From Eurosta solidaginis (taxonomy: Eukaryota; Arthropoda; Insecta; Diptera; Tephritidae), in NCBI RefSeq assembly GCF_040869045.1, contig NC_090319.1, positions 389,685,601 to 389,749,600 of the forward strand: 64,000 nucleotides of DNA, in the 5' to 3' direction. Position numbers and translations under genes: made by a program. The notes under the pieces were generated by a model. The model saw nothing but the letters and a program-made list of their open reading frames with translations. It searched no databases and was not told where the DNA came from. Below are positions 45,766 through 58,814 of the stretch, piece by piece. How positions within the stretch are numbered: the first letter of the stretch is position 1; every line of letters begins with the position of its first letter.

Positions 45766-46899
45766 TATATACGAATTTCATATTGGTATACTTGCAATAG
45801 TCATATTTTTGTAATTTTTATAAATAATATTTCTATCGACTAAACACATTTTCTAAATAACAACAGCAAAAAATATGTACATATACAAACACATAACTAC
45901 ATTAACACCGTTCGCGCAAAAAAAAAAAAAAGAAACAGAAAAAGTGCTTACTTGTACAACAAACAATAACTGTCACTCATACGCACTGTTGTACTTAATG
46001 AAGATTGAGCTTAAAAAGGGAAATTGAAGCTGCAACACAAATGCAAACAAATAACAGTAATAATCATGGAATTTACGCAATAATGTTGACCTCTTACAGC
46101 CAAAAGCAAATACAACAAAACTAACAAAACGCCATAGCAATATTTGGCGCAAAAACAAAATGTAAAAAATTGGAATTATTCGTATTTTGGTTTTTTCGTT
46201 TTGTTTTATTATTGGATTGCTCTCATTCATTTCTCCTTTACAGATAGAACAGCAAAAAAATTTTCATGTGCGCATATTGAGGGTATTCTTTGCATTTATG
46301 TATGTATGTATGGATGTATGTGTGTAAGTTTTTTCAGCGCAGTGGTCATCAATGACATTGTCAGAAGTACTACAGGCATACATACATACGTGCAAACATA
46401 TTGAAAATACATTTAAATTTGTGCATATTTATATATAGAAATATCATCGATTTGTTGGCAAGCATGGCAAAATGTGCGGAAATACGCATTCAAAATCTCA
46501 CAGTAAAGTACTGAAACAGTTTTTGTAATTTTGGTGAATTGTTGAAAAAGATAACATTTGTGCATACCGGATATTGGACTGTTTGAAAGAAGACGACTGT
46601 GTTAGAAGTTATTGTTATTGTTATAATTTTTTTTTTTTTTTTTTTTTTTGTCAAACTCGGACAACTTTTTCACCAGGATAAACGTTTTTGAGGATCCAAC
46701 GGCCCTTAAAGATTAAAATATGATATGACTTCCCAAATAGTGTTGGTCTAGTGGAAGTAATCGTCCCGTAACGTAAAATTTAACGTTCTAAAGGAGAAGG
46801 CATTCTGAATTCCAAAAAAGTAACCGTTCCAGTAACTGCGTTGAAGAGTTTTAACTATTTATTATAGGGAGAGAAGCGATAACTTAATAAGAAACCGGT
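45766..46899. other. Unassigned non-coding sequence
   Basis: AT-rich with a T run of about 20 bp near 46629-46649 and TATGTATG microsatellite near 46300. Open frames at 45973-46404 lie on opposite strands and show no domain. Confidence 0.4.
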
Positions 46900-47600
46900 G
46901 TTTGGTGGGCGGGGCGGCAAACGCGAAATCAGGTGGACACTGTGCGAGCGGATCGATGTACGTTAGATCAACAGGCGAGTAGCGTCTTCAGAAAAGCTGG
47001 AGTAATATGGGAGCATAAGCTAAGAAAGGGTTGATCCGCAAATGGTCTCCAAATAACAGTTGGCTCAGCTATTGATATGTTGTTGTCAAAAGCGACTGGC
47101 GGAACGACGAATGGTCAATCCATCTCAACCAACTTGTGGAAGGGTGAACGTTGAACTGATTTCAAAATACCCAGCGGACCAGTGAATAAATTTCGTAATG
47201 AAATGACGAACTTGAAATTGTACTGTACTGTACTCCAGTGTCTTAAATATGCAGGAGGTCGCAACATGTCTTCTTTGCGCTGTACTCAAATGCACGAAAA
47301 GCTTGTAGAGCTCGTCATCTCATAATTTGTATTGTTACGGACATCCACGAGTGTGAACCATGTGTAAAATTGGGTACGATGACATACTTGTAGGTAATGA
47401 TTTTTATGCTCAGTCCAAGGAGGTGCTCCATAATTTTTTTACAGCTGGCATTGGTATTATTACCCTCCCTCACCCTCAAACTGTACGCACGAATCTTTCT
47501 CCATATCAGAAATGGCACATCTTATGACGTGACTCTCACAATAAGGATAACTCGATCAAGATTTGACGTTTGTGAAACTTTGTTTGGCTTCGAATAGCTC
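46900..47600 (-). pseudogene. Possible LINE RT thumb fragment
   Basis: Minus-strand MEHLLGLSIKIITYKYVIVP followed by NFTHGSHSWM (about 47430-47345) resembles the thumb block of R1/I-group reverse transcriptases, which typically reads like WGL..K...W.Y...V.P.LTYG...W. A LYKLFVHLSTAQRRH-like stretch below it fits the next block loosely. Everything else is degraded, so the assignment is tentative. Confidence 0.35.
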
Positions 47601-47923
47601 GAAAAAGGAGCTGTAAATTTCTACTTGCTTTTCGCGGATTATTTCAGGATTAAGCATCACACGAGTATTAACTTTATAGTGGAGTTACTAGGTTTTAAGC
47701 CACACTGACCTCTTGGATTAGGAACATAGATGTAAAATACTGAACGGAATTTTACACTTCTTTATTTTGAAAATTCAGGCTTTAAGTTCCTTGAATATTT
47801 GTAGGTATTTAGATAAATAAAATTATCATCGACACGATTTTTTTCATACTTCTAAAAATAATTTTTTTACATTTATTGGAAATACATAATTTATTAACAA
47901 GTTTAGTGCATATGCATGTGCAC

Positions 47924-48277
47924 TAGGGTGGGTCAAATTTATTGTCGAAAAGGCACATCCAGTTTCTGAATCTATGGGTCATACTGAGTAATATTGTCCA
48001 TGGGACCATAGATCTGAAATGACTTACGAGCCTCCATAATTTTGTTAGAAAATTGTATATCCCAATCCGAATAGCGGCTCTCACAGATAAAATACATGAA
48101 AATAAATGCCAAATTCGGATTCGGATTGGAATATAAAATTTTCTAACAAAATTAGGGTGGCTCGAAATTCATTTCAGACCTAGGGTCCCATGGACAATAT
48201 TTCTCAGTATGACCCATAGATACAGAAACTGGATGTGCCCCTGAAGTTATTTCCCCCATATAATTTGACCCACCCTA
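47924..48277. mobile_element. Foldback element 3 (about 354 bp, arms about 150 bp)
   Basis: TA-GGGTGGGTCAAATT at the left and AATTTGACCCACCC-TA at the right (48276-48277). The arms share GGCACATCCAGTTTCTG, ATGGGTCATACTGAG, AATATTGTCCATGGGAC and AATTTTGTTAGAAAATT. The loop of about 50 bp contains CAAATTCGGATTCGGA. TA on both sides suggests a Tc1/mariner-type duplication. Confidence 0.85.
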
Positions 48278-48785
48278 ATGTGAATGTATAAATGTATGGA
48301 CACGTATATGTATGCTTGTAACAACTCATACAAGCACTTAGTAATAAACGCAGGGCGACAGCCAAAAAAATTTATTGAGCTTCGTGCTCTCAGCTATTTG
48401 ACAGCGCTTTTTGGTCCTTTCAAGGGAGGAAAAGAATAAAAAATAAAATAATATTTACATATACATAGATACTGTTTTTTTACATATGTTGACGACAATA
48501 CAAGCAATAACTGATTCGTGCTGATATTTTGTGCTTTGCCTTTTTTTATCATATTGCTTGAAATTTTATTGCTAAGCAATTTTCGGAAGTGACAAATGCT
48601 CCTGAATGCCTGCTTGAAATGGCGCATAAAAATGTAAATTCGCAAAATGTCCTTTCATAAAGTTATGTTATATTTCGTTTGGGACTCAGTAAAAATGTAA
48701 AACGTGATCAGATTTACATGTTAATTTTTACTTCAATTTAATCAAGGGTACCCTAAAATCTGGCCTACATTTTTGGCTCTATTTT
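48278..48785. other. Unassigned non-coding sequence
   Basis: No supported feature between foldback 3 and HINE-1 copy K. Confidence 0.4.
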
Positions 48786-49916
48786 TGTACTCAGAGTGCT
48801 TTGCACACAGAGTATATTAACTTTGATTGGATAACCGTTGCTTGTGCAGGTATAAAGGAATCGAGATAGATATAGACTTCCATATATCAAAATCATCAAT
48901 ATCGAAAAAAATTTGATTCAGACGTGTCCATACGTCCGTCCGTCTGCCCGTTAACACGATAACTTGTGTAAATATTGAGATATATTCACCAGATTTGGTA
49001 CACGAGCTTATCTGGACTCAGAACAGATTGGTTTTGAAAGTGAGCGATATCGTATGATAACCACGCCCACTTTTTATATATATAACATTTTGGAAAACAC
49101 AAAAAACCTGATTATTTAGTAAATAATACACCTAAAATGTTGAAATTTGACAAGTGGACTAATATTGAGACTCTTGATAAAAATTTTTAAAATGGGCGTA
49201 GCACCGCCCACTTGTGATAAAATCTATTTTACAAATATTATTAAACATAAATCAAAAATCGTTAAACTATCGTAACAAAATTCGGTGGAGAGGTTGCCTT
49301 TACTATAAGGAATGCTTTGAAGAAAAATTTACGAAATCGGTTAAGGACCACACCCACTTTTATATAAAAGATTTTTAAAAGGGTCGTAGACGAAAATAAT
49401 AATCTATATCTTAGCGAAAAAGAGCTTTGTGTCAATAGAATTTCACTTTCTAAATTGAATTATAACATTAAATTGGAAAACACTAAAATTTGTGAAAATG
49501 GGTGTGGCACCGCCCTTTTTATGACTAAGAAATTTTCTATGTTTCGGGAGCCATAACTCGAAGAAAAATTAATGGACGTTATGAAATTGTGTACACATAT
49601 TTTCCTTATAGCAGAAAATATTTCTAGTAAATAAGGAAGGGATCGGTTAAAGACCACGGCAACTTAGATATAAAACAAGTTTAAAAGGGTCATAGACTAG
49701 AGTAATAAGCTATAGCTTAGCAAAAAATAGTTCTGAAGCAATGATATTTCACTTATCAAGTTTTATAGTAAGAGGAAATGGGGAGGCATTTTTTTTTTAA
49801 ACGGGCGGTACCACGTGTTATTTAGAAAAGTAATTTATCTGAAATGAAATATGCAATTGAAGCTCACGCTGAGTATATAATGTTCGGTTACACCCGAACT
49901 TAGACACCTTTACTTG
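48786..49916 (+). mobile_element. HINE-1 copy K, divergent subfamily without an array
   Basis: The 5' end GTACTCAGAGTGCTTTGCAC differs from the standard hairpin. It is followed by ATTGGATAACCGTTGC, the GTCCGTCCGTCTGCCC tract and CACGCCCACTTTTTATA. The central part is diverged and there is no 130-bp array. The 3' end TTCGGTTACACCCGAAC...CTTG is standard. This is probably a minimal or older subfamily. Confidence 0.65.
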
Positions 49917-50689
49917 TTTTATTTTTAGTTATTATGTGAACACTGAGCTTAAAATTACTGTATCCAAAATCGAACATAAGAAAAACTATTGATGGATGTA
50001 TCCAATATTTTGTAGAACAACAATTCAATTGAAAGTAATGAATTATAGGGGTGGTCAATAAAGAAGAGAAAGAGAGGAAGAAGTAGTTTTTCAAAATAAA
50101 GATAAGTTAATTGTTGAAAAAAACTTTAAGTTCTAGCATAGGTACCCTAGATATAGGTTAGGTTCAATTGGGGTGTCCGTGTCCCACTTGTTTCAACGCA
50201 GGCCTAATGCAAATGTATGTTACTGTCTATTCCAATTCCTTCTATAGATTTCTTACAGTCTGAAATACTTAAAGATGTTCTGCTATTATTCGCTTGATTA
50301 ATAAAATTGATGCGGCTCCAGCTTAAGCTGTTTGCTCACTACAGTGACGCTTGTAGGACCTCTTTATTTCCGGATCAGCGCTCTATACCGCAGACTTCGC
50401 TTACTAAGTACGAGTCGTTGTACACCGGTATAGCTTTGTTCGCTATTTGACTGCACTTGCGGCAACTTTTCGCTTGGAATGTGGTCCTAGGAGGCCCATC
50501 AAATCGCTGATAGGGAAATAGTTAGTCCGTTCCTGCAATTTTTATTAGAAATGCCTTTTTGGTATGGGCTTTATTATCACTTCGAATACTCAATAAGAGA
50601 GTGGAAAAGGAGGGTTAGAGGCCCCACTTACTTCCTTATATTATTTTACATGCATAAAAATCAGTCGAGGCCCCTTTCGCTCTATCCTC
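49917..50689. other. Unassigned non-coding sequence
   Basis: No domain recognised. The first 46 or so codons of the following open frame fall here and do not resemble retrotransposon RT. Confidence 0.35.
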
Positions 50690-51630
50690 CACGTTGGATC
50701 GAGCGACTACAAAGCTATGACTTTTCCATTGAGCATCGAAAAGGTAGTACGCATGGAAATGCCGATGCAATGTCACGAAGACCATGTAGTTTTGATTGCA
50801 AGCACTGTTCAAATGCCGAGGCTAAAGAAGACATTATAGATGTCCGGCTAATGACTATAACATGTACAGATGAATGGGATAAGGAACAGCTAAGAAAGTG
50901 TCAACTAGAAGATACAGATCTGTCACGTGTTATGCATGGGCTCGAACGAAATGAAAGACCAAACAGAGAAGAGATGTCAGCAGAGAGTCCCATTGCGAAG
51001 TCATATTGGGCACAGTGGAAGAGCTTAGAATTGATATCCGGTTGCCTCCATCGAGTATGGTGGAGTGAGGATGGTAAATGCAAGAAGAAACTGATAGTTG
51101 TTCCCAGAAAGAGGATTCCTGACGTGCTCAGCGAGCTGCATAATGGTCCAAGCGGAGGTCATCTTGGAATCACGAAGACGCTCGAGAAGATTAAACAGAG
51201 ATTCTATTGGGTTGGTTGCCGTCAGTCGGTCACTGAGTGGATTGCGAACTGCGAGGTTTGCAGCAGAGCGAAAGGGCCCAGAACCCGAAGTCATGGCCAG
51301 ATGAAGCAATATAACTCAGGTGCGCCATTTGAAAGGATCGCTATGGATGTCGCCGGTCTATTTCCTACTAGCAACGGCGGAAACAAATATGTACTGGTAG
51401 TTATGGATAATTTGAGCAAATGGTCAGAGGTATACCCAATCCCAAATCAAGAAGCGGAAACGGTAGCAGAAGTATTTATAAACAATTGGGTTGCAAGGTA
51501 TGGTGTACCAATTGAGTTACATTCTGACCAAGGCAGGAATTTCGAATCAGCTGTGTTCCAGGAAATGTGTAAATCATTGGGCATTCGAAAAACATGGACA
51601 ATTGCATTGCATAATCGTAAGTTGTTGTAG
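50690..51630 (+). pseudogene. Ty3/gypsy pol fragment: RNase H end and integrase, cut before the catalytic Glu
   Basis: An uninterrupted 359-codon frame (50551-51630), of which roughly codons 47-354 are retrotransposon. Codons 50-78 are the RNase H end (DFSIEHRKGSTHGNADAMSR; D72 is the expected catalytic aspartate). Codons 191-240 are the H2C2 zinc-binding domain (H197, H204, C234, C237). The integrase core follows with D266 (IAMDVAG) and D326 (LHSDQGRNF). The third acidic residue, expected about 35 residues after D326, would lie just past the stop at codon 360, so the DDE triad is incomplete. Reverse transcriptase, protease and gag are absent, and no LTR adjoins. Sequence after codon 354 includes a CGTAAGTT/AACTTACG hairpin, suggesting a break or insertion. 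The integrase resembles 412/Osvaldo-like flies' elements by general pattern. Confidence 0.9.
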
Positions 51631-52799
51631 AACTTACGATCTAGAATGTTACCTAGAAATTTTCTACAAATGTTTCGCAGGCGAGTGCAATTCATAACCT
51701 TATTTATTTATTTTATATTTTAAAGCGGGTGAAGCTTTCCATAGAACACGCAAATTTATTACATGTCTCACACTATTTAAGGTAAATATTCAATACTTGG
51801 AACAATGATCCATCTTATATATGATCTGGGTGAAGGGGACGGATATGTGATTATGTTAGGTTGAAAATTGATAGTGATATGAGTAGATGGAGAAGGAGGT
51901 ATAGGGGGGTGTAGCCACAAAAAAAAGTGAAAGGAATAATGGGAAAAGGAGGAGAATGGGTGTAGAAAAAGATAGTAAAAAAGGGTATGGTAAATAGAAC
52001 ATGAATAAGAAAAATATATTAGGAGTGGGGTAGTAAAGCCATAGTCTCTTAAATGATGAACAAATGAAAATATACAGAACGAAAGCTACACAAAACAGTT
52101 TTTTTAAATTAAAGGGCTCAAGCAATTACGTCTGCAAACGCACAAAATTTAAAACTTGGACTGCCACAATAAAACGCTGCAGAAGTTGGACATAATTAAT
52201 CACTTCACAGCTTTTTATATATTATATAATCTTCCTTTGCTATTTCCAATTCACATGAACTCAGCTAAGATACATTTTGTCGTAGTATTTCGCACGAGTT
52301 AAACGCTTTTTCGACCAATTAACGAAGAATCTCGCACATTTTCATCCTTCAACGCTTTCAACTAAACAGATGCAAAATTATTTGTTTCAGCTTTCCAATT
52401 AAATCTGTTGTGTATTAAATTACGAGTGCCTATTAACTAGATCAACAACAGCTTAACTCCAATGCCACTTTGTCTCCGCTGATATTATCCAGCTGAAAAA
52501 CGATATTTTAGTTGAAATGACAGGCCTTTCAGTTGTTTTATGTTTTTGTTTAAAGCTGATTTTTACATATCTATCAAAGTATAAATGTTTAACTAAGTTT
52601 GTTGGTAGTAGTGCAGGACATAGAGTTTAATTATACGTATTAAGTTACTATAGCACTGATTTTTGTGCTTAATGTGTACAGGATAATGACGATGTTAGTT
52701 CTGTTTCTGTTGTCTTATTTTATATCATAACTACATTAATAAGTAAGGTTGATTTTTATGCCAGACAACTTATTTATGAATGCAGGCACTTTTATTTTA
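51631..52799. other. Unassigned non-coding sequence
   Basis: AT-rich with purine-rich tracts near 51880-52060 that generate a spurious reverse open frame. No supported feature. Confidence 0.4.
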
Positions 52800-53170
52800 T
52801 ATATCGGGAATCGAGTGATCGATATGTTAAAAGTTTATTTTATGAGGTATAACAAGTTATCGAATTGTTATTAATTTTTTGACGAAACGTCAATGTTAAT
52901 TTATAGAAAGGTTCAAGATTTGTCATCGAAAACTTATTGGCTTGTCCATAAGTTATCGAAAAGTTGTTGATCTAATATCGAATGTAATCAATAACTTATA
53001 GATAATTTATCAATATGTTTTAAAAAGTTTAGCGGTATATTATCGAATACTATCTAAAAACTATCAGTTGAGCATCAAAATGTATAAACGATATTAAATT
53101 TTTATCGGAGCTTTATCGATTTGCTACTGGCGTGTTATTTGATTTATTATTTTATTATTATCGACGACGA
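52800..53170. repeat. CGATAA-rich quasi-repetitive block 3
   Basis: Words such as GTGATCGATATG, CAAGTTATCGAATTG, AAGTTATCGAAAAGTTG, ATCGGAGCTTTATCGATTTG and TATTATCGACGACG repeat at irregular 20-35-bp spacing. Confidence 0.55.
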
Positions 53171-55769
53171 CTCACTGGCATGTTATAAAACGGATACTAA
53201 AAACTTCAATATAAAATCGATGGCACGTCTTTAACGCACCGAAAAGAAACCACTTAGATGACGAAGACTCTAGATAAGAAGCTGATGAATTCAATATTAA
53301 CCAATAGTAAAACATTTTGTCGATGTATGTTGTTACTGATAAATAGCCGACAAAGTTTTTCTCAAACATCCCAAATTCATTTGTTAAGTTAAATTGCTAA
53401 AGTTGCCTCTGTTGTGGTTCTTCTTTACTTAAGAACAAAAGTTTTCCAGACGTGCACTTATATGTTTCCATATCGCTCCGCACAAGTGCTTGGTATTCGC
53501 GCCTTATTTCTCTTATCTTTTCACGAATTACTATCGGATATTTCACTTCACCTTTCAAACAATGTTCTTATTACCATATCCATTTTAGCCACATCATGAT
53601 TTGTAATTAGCTTCGAAGGGTGGAGTGAGCGGCATAATATATAGAACACCATAACTTATGATGTTCTGGCTATGTTAATTCAGCTTTTTGACTAAAGTTC
53701 CTCAGCTTGTTTGAGTTAATACATTGTTGAAGCTCGCGCTTCACTTTTAACTTACTCAATTACTGCCAATTATTAAACACGCCCACATACGTCGACAACA
53801 AATTGCCCAGAAGCTTCCTCATCAATGTTTATGCGACAAATAGGCAAACATGAAATTGCCTTCGAAAAGTCACTACAATTTGGATGTGAGAAACTCATGT
53901 AAAATATATTAAGCAGCAAATTGTGTAGACAATTAGAAGAGCAGAATGTAAAAATTATATTTGATAAGTGAGTGTAAAAAAATAGACAGGACATCAAAAA
54001 TTGTCATTTGATTTATTAAATTGGCTCTTTCGACAGATCGATATCTAAATGGGCACACTAACCTGAAAGGATAGATAAATTCAATACACAGTGCTCTAGA
54101 AAAACCAAAAATTTTAGCAAAGCAGCTATTCATGTGATAAAAAGTCAGGAATTTCATTATCCTAGGCACCCTGAAAACGCTTCAGTGACAAACGTCCCAT
54201 TCCTGACATAATCCTCTGCTATGATCGATCAGCTACTCAGCAGGTTGCCGATAAGGCGCTTTCAAGTTTTGTGAAAAATACCATAGATATTCTATTGCAA
54301 GAAAAAGTTCTAGTTTTGTGGTATTGTATGTAGAAGCTCAGTTTCAGAAGCCGTAACCTGCTTTAGTTACACTGTTAAACTAACATTGGAACTTTTTCTT
54401 GTAAGAAAGTTGTCATGCTGTTTTTGGTACAGCGGAGTTAGAAAAGATAATTTTTACTGAACATAGTTTTAATCCGGCATGTCTGAGTTATGAGTTATTT
54501 TTTATTTCCTCTTTAAGATTAGGGGGTGGCAATCGAGAAGGGTTACAACTTTATTCTCTAAGAAAATATTGTTTCTTGTATAATGCTTAACATTTCATAC
54601 AAACTCTCCAACTCTTCACGATTTTACCTTTCATAGTTTTTTTACGCCAGAAGCGGAAATGCTGAGTAAATCTTTAGCAACATGTTGCATTAACATGTAG
54701 AAACTTCGTGATGCCTCCAGGAAAAACGTGAAAACTGGAAGGAGAAATGGTAATATTCTAAGTATTAGAATGAAATGTTATTAATGTGACAAGGAACAAT
54801 ATTCTTTGGGAACCTAAGCTTTAGCTCTTCAGGACTCTGCACACGTAACTTGTTTAGCCCTTAGATGCAAGAAAAAGTAAAGCAGACGGGCTGGACTATA
54901 AGTTCGTTTTGAAAAATTGATCTGTGCTATGTAAACCTTCAGGAACATTTTTTAGTTACTTTTTTGCAAAATTTCTACTGTAAATAATACACTGATTTGG
55001 AATAATGTTTCAAAAAATTGATAAAAGCTAATTACTTAAGCTTAATTAAAAAAAAACACTTAAGGGATTATAAGTGCATATACTTCATAGTACTTACAAC
55101 TTTGTTTAAATACAAATATGTTTCTATGCAAATCCAGTTAGGAATGTGAAAATAAATACCTTCAACTATTTGTCCGCTGCCATAATGACAATTTATGTAA
55201 TTTTAATTAGGCTTATGAGCTTTGAAAATTAGTTGTGGCTTCACTGGCTAAGTGAAGAGTATAATTCAATTATGCATGCACTCACGCACACTTGAATAAG
55301 TTTTCGTAACATTTGTACGAGTATTTGCATATATTTTGTATATATGAGGACGTATTTGATTTAGCATTGCTTCAAAACGGCTTACCAAAATTCAGTACTT
55401 AAGTAGCTTAAAGCACCAAAGTTGTATTAAATCTAATTGGATAAAGTATTATTTAATCAAATTAAACGAGAAGGTGCATCTCAGTTTATCAAAACGTAAC
55501 CTTAAAGTAAATATCTAATTGGCTCTACGCCCATTTACCTTTTACACATCCACATGAAAACTTATTAAACTTAGCTAATCTCCACTACCTACGAAAGTTA
55601 GTAACCCAATCAAATTTGACGTTATGTTTTAACAAGCATAAACTCGATTGGGAATATTCTTCGTATACATCATCATCCCGTTCCACATCAACAATAACAG
55701 ATTTCTCAATAAAATGGTATTATTACTATTATTAGCACATTACTGTATGTGGAGGCTTTTCCATATAAC
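53171..55769. other. Unassigned non-coding sequence
   Basis: About 2.6 kb of AT-rich DNA without recognised repeats. Short open frames (53172-54169) have no domains. Confidence 0.4.
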
Positions 55770-56115
55770 AAAGGGATTTAGAGTCACGCCATTCATATGA
55801 AAGAGCCGGAACGACGCATTCGCAGAAAATGGGAACCAGCATTTGTATAATCCCTCTGCTCACAAAAGCGACAGATTTGTGTATCGGATGGATTTAACTT
55901 ACTTAGGAGATATCGTAGAATACAGCGTCCCGTATATTACCCAGCCATAATTCGTAGGTTTTCTCTGCTTAGATAAATCAGCTTGGCTGGTACTCTCGTT
56001 GCTGGCCTGCCTTTGATGTGGGCATTCAATCCAATGTAATCTAAAATGCTTTGTTTCCATTTTAAGTACTTGTAGTTTCCTTAGTGTGTCCCTAATGCCC
56101 GGATGTCCATCCTAA
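55770..56115 (-). pseudogene. 3' end of another RNase H-bearing LINE
   Basis: Minus-strand translation gives WTSGH near 56110 (the RNase H histidine block), then RVPAKLIYLSRENLRIMAG, one stop, YTGRCILRYLLSKLNPSD and CRFCEQRDYTNAGSHFL (to about 55790). The LSRENLR and TGRC words and the C-x2-C-x(n)-H zinc-like block are typical of the C-terminus of I/R1-group ORF2 proteins. The fourth zinc ligand appears replaced (HFLRMR). It is 5'-truncated and dead. The sequence differs from the 36-39 kb LINE, so it is a separate family. Confidence 0.7.
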
Positions 56116-56754
56116 AAAAACTTTTTTTGGCTTGCATAGCATTTAGAGCTCCATTTCAACGAAATAGTTGACGAGCGAAAGCTTTGGCCGATCTTAAACT
56201 GTTATTTTCATCATCAGTTATTGATAACATTTTTTGTATTCACCCATGCAAATTTGTATATCTCAGAAATTTGTAACTCCTATTTCAGCCAAGAAAATAT
56301 AATGTTTTGTACAAGCGAATGGCTCGCCTTGTTGGACGCCCATGACCGTTTACGCGTTTAAGTACCAATTAATTAAGTAAGTGCGTTAAGCGAGACCTTA
56401 AAGTTGACATGGAACAACACATACATACACTGTATCTTGTAGATAGTTTGTTAATTGGTAGTAACAATGTTTGTTCAAAATATTGGTTTCACCTGAAATA
56501 ATTCCAATGTTAATGTGGCACTAAACATTCACAGTTATACATGTAAGTATATACTTATGAGAAATTATAAATAGTTTTTCATGTAACTTAGTATCAAATT
56601 CACTTTCTCGCACAAATAATATATATATTTTTTTTGCCTTAAGGCTAGATCTTTGTTCGAGTGTGTGCTATGAATGAAATAATTTAGAAAAAAAAATACT
56701 AGATCCTTTTCGTCGTGTCAGTCGCCAGGGAAGGTCAGTAAAACCTAAAAATAA
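56116..56754. other. Unassigned non-coding sequence
   Basis: AT-rich; no supported feature. Confidence 0.4.
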
Positions 56755-58573
56755 CAAGTAAGGAAGGCTAAGTTCGGGTGTAACCGAACATTACATACTC
56801 AGTTGAGATCTATGGAGACAAAATAAGGGAAAATCACCATGTAGGAAAATGAACCTAGGGTAACCCTGGAATGTGTTTGTATGAAATGTGTATCAAATGG
56901 AAGGTATTAAAGAGTATTTTAAGAGGGAGTGGTTAATAGTTCTATAGGTGAACGCCATTTCGAGATATCGCCATAAAGGTGGACCAGGGCTGACCCTAGA
57001 ATTTGTTTGTACGATATGGGTATCCAATGAAAGGTTTTAGTGAGTATTTTAAAAGGGAGTGGGCCTTAGTTCTATTGTTGGACGCCTTTTCGAGATATCG
57101 CCATAAAGGTGGACTAGGGGTGACCCTAGAATTTGTTTGTACGATATGGGTATCAAATGAAAGGTATTAATGAGGGGTTTAAAACGGAGTGGTTATAGTT
57201 GTATATGTGAAGGTGTTTTCGAGATATCGACCCAAATATGGCCCAGGGTGACCCAGAACATCATCTGTCGGGTACCGCTAATTTATTTATATATGTAATA
57301 CCACGAACGGTATTCCTGCCAAGATTCAAAGCCCTTGATTTCGCCCTGCAGAACTTTTTCATTTACTTCTACTTAATAAGGTAGGTGTCACTTCCATTTT
57401 ACAAAGTTTTTTCCAAAGTTATATTTTGCGTCAATAGACCAATACAATTACCATGTTTCATTCCTTTTTTCGTATTTGGTATAGAATTATGGCATTTTTT
57501 TAATTTTTCGTAACTTTCGATATCGAAAATGTGGGCGTGGTCATAGTCGGATTTCGTCCATTTTTTACACCAATATAAAGCGACTTCAGATAAGTACGAG
57601 AACTGAGTTTAGTAAAGGTATATCGATTTTTGCTCAAGATATCGTATCAAGGGCCGACCGAAAGGGCAGACGGGTGACTGTGTATAAAAACTGTGCGTGG
57701 CTTCAACCGATTTCGCTCATTTTCGCAGAAAACAGTTATAATCATAGAAGTAATGCCCCTACCAAAGTTTACATGGATCGGTGAGCTTTTGTTCGACTTA
57801 TGGCATTAAAAGTATTCTAGACAAATTAAATGAAAAAGGGCGGAGCCACGCCAATTTTGAAATTTTCTTTTGTTTTTGTATTTTATTGTACAATATCATT
57901 ACTGGAGTTGAATGTTGACATAATTTACTTATATACTATAAAGATATTGAATTTTTTGTTAAAATTTGACTTAAAAAAAAAAAATTTTTTTAAGTGGGCG
58001 TGGTCGTTCTCCGATTTTACTAATTTTTATTAAGCATACATACAGTAATAGGAGTAACGTTCCTGCTAAATTTAATCATGATATCTTCAACAACTGTCAA
58101 ATTACAGCTTGCAAAACTTTTAAATTACCTTCTTTTAAAAGTGGCGGTGCCACGCCCATTGTCCAAAATTTTACTAATTTTCTATTCTACGTCACAAGGT
58201 CAACACAGCCAACAAGTTTCATCGCCTTGTCTGTCTTTGGCTATGAATTATCGCATTTTTTCTGGTTTTCGAAATTTTCGATATCGAAAAAGTGGGCGTA
58301 GTTATAGTCCAATATCGTTCATTTTAAATCTGATCTGATATGAGTGCACAGGAACCTACATACCAAATTTCATCAAGATACCTCAAAATTTACTCAAGTT
58401 ATCGTGTTAACGGACAGACGGACGGACGGACATGGCTCAATCAAATTTTTTTTCGATACTGATGATTTTGATATGTGGAAGTCTATATCTATCTCGATTC
58501 CTTTATACCTGTACAACCAACCGTTATCCAATCAAACTTAATATACTCTGTGAGCTCTGCTCAACTGAGTATA
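56755..58573 (-). mobile_element. HINE-1 copy H, complete ends, three array units
   Basis: The 3' terminus CAAGTAAGGAAGGC (plus strand) is at 56755 and the 5' hairpin end at about 58573. Central blocks are in order and the tetranucleotide tract GACAGACGGACGGACGG is at about 58412. The array is short (anchors near 56884, 57013 and 57143). Confidence 0.8.
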
Positions 58574-58814
58574 AAAATCAAATTACCGTATTTAACATTA
58601 GCAGGATAAAATGCTGTAACAAAGCAAAATGCTAAAGCCATGCAAGAGGGCCCGATTATTGGACAGTTGATAGTTGGAAAGCCTTAATTACACCTTTTTG
58701 ATTATTGTAAACAAATGTTAGTATTTTAAAATGTTTGATATCAAATGAGACCAACATGACCCGTTTCCAGTCTAATGAGTTTCTTGATATTAGTTTAATA
58801 CAATAGGTGCAATT

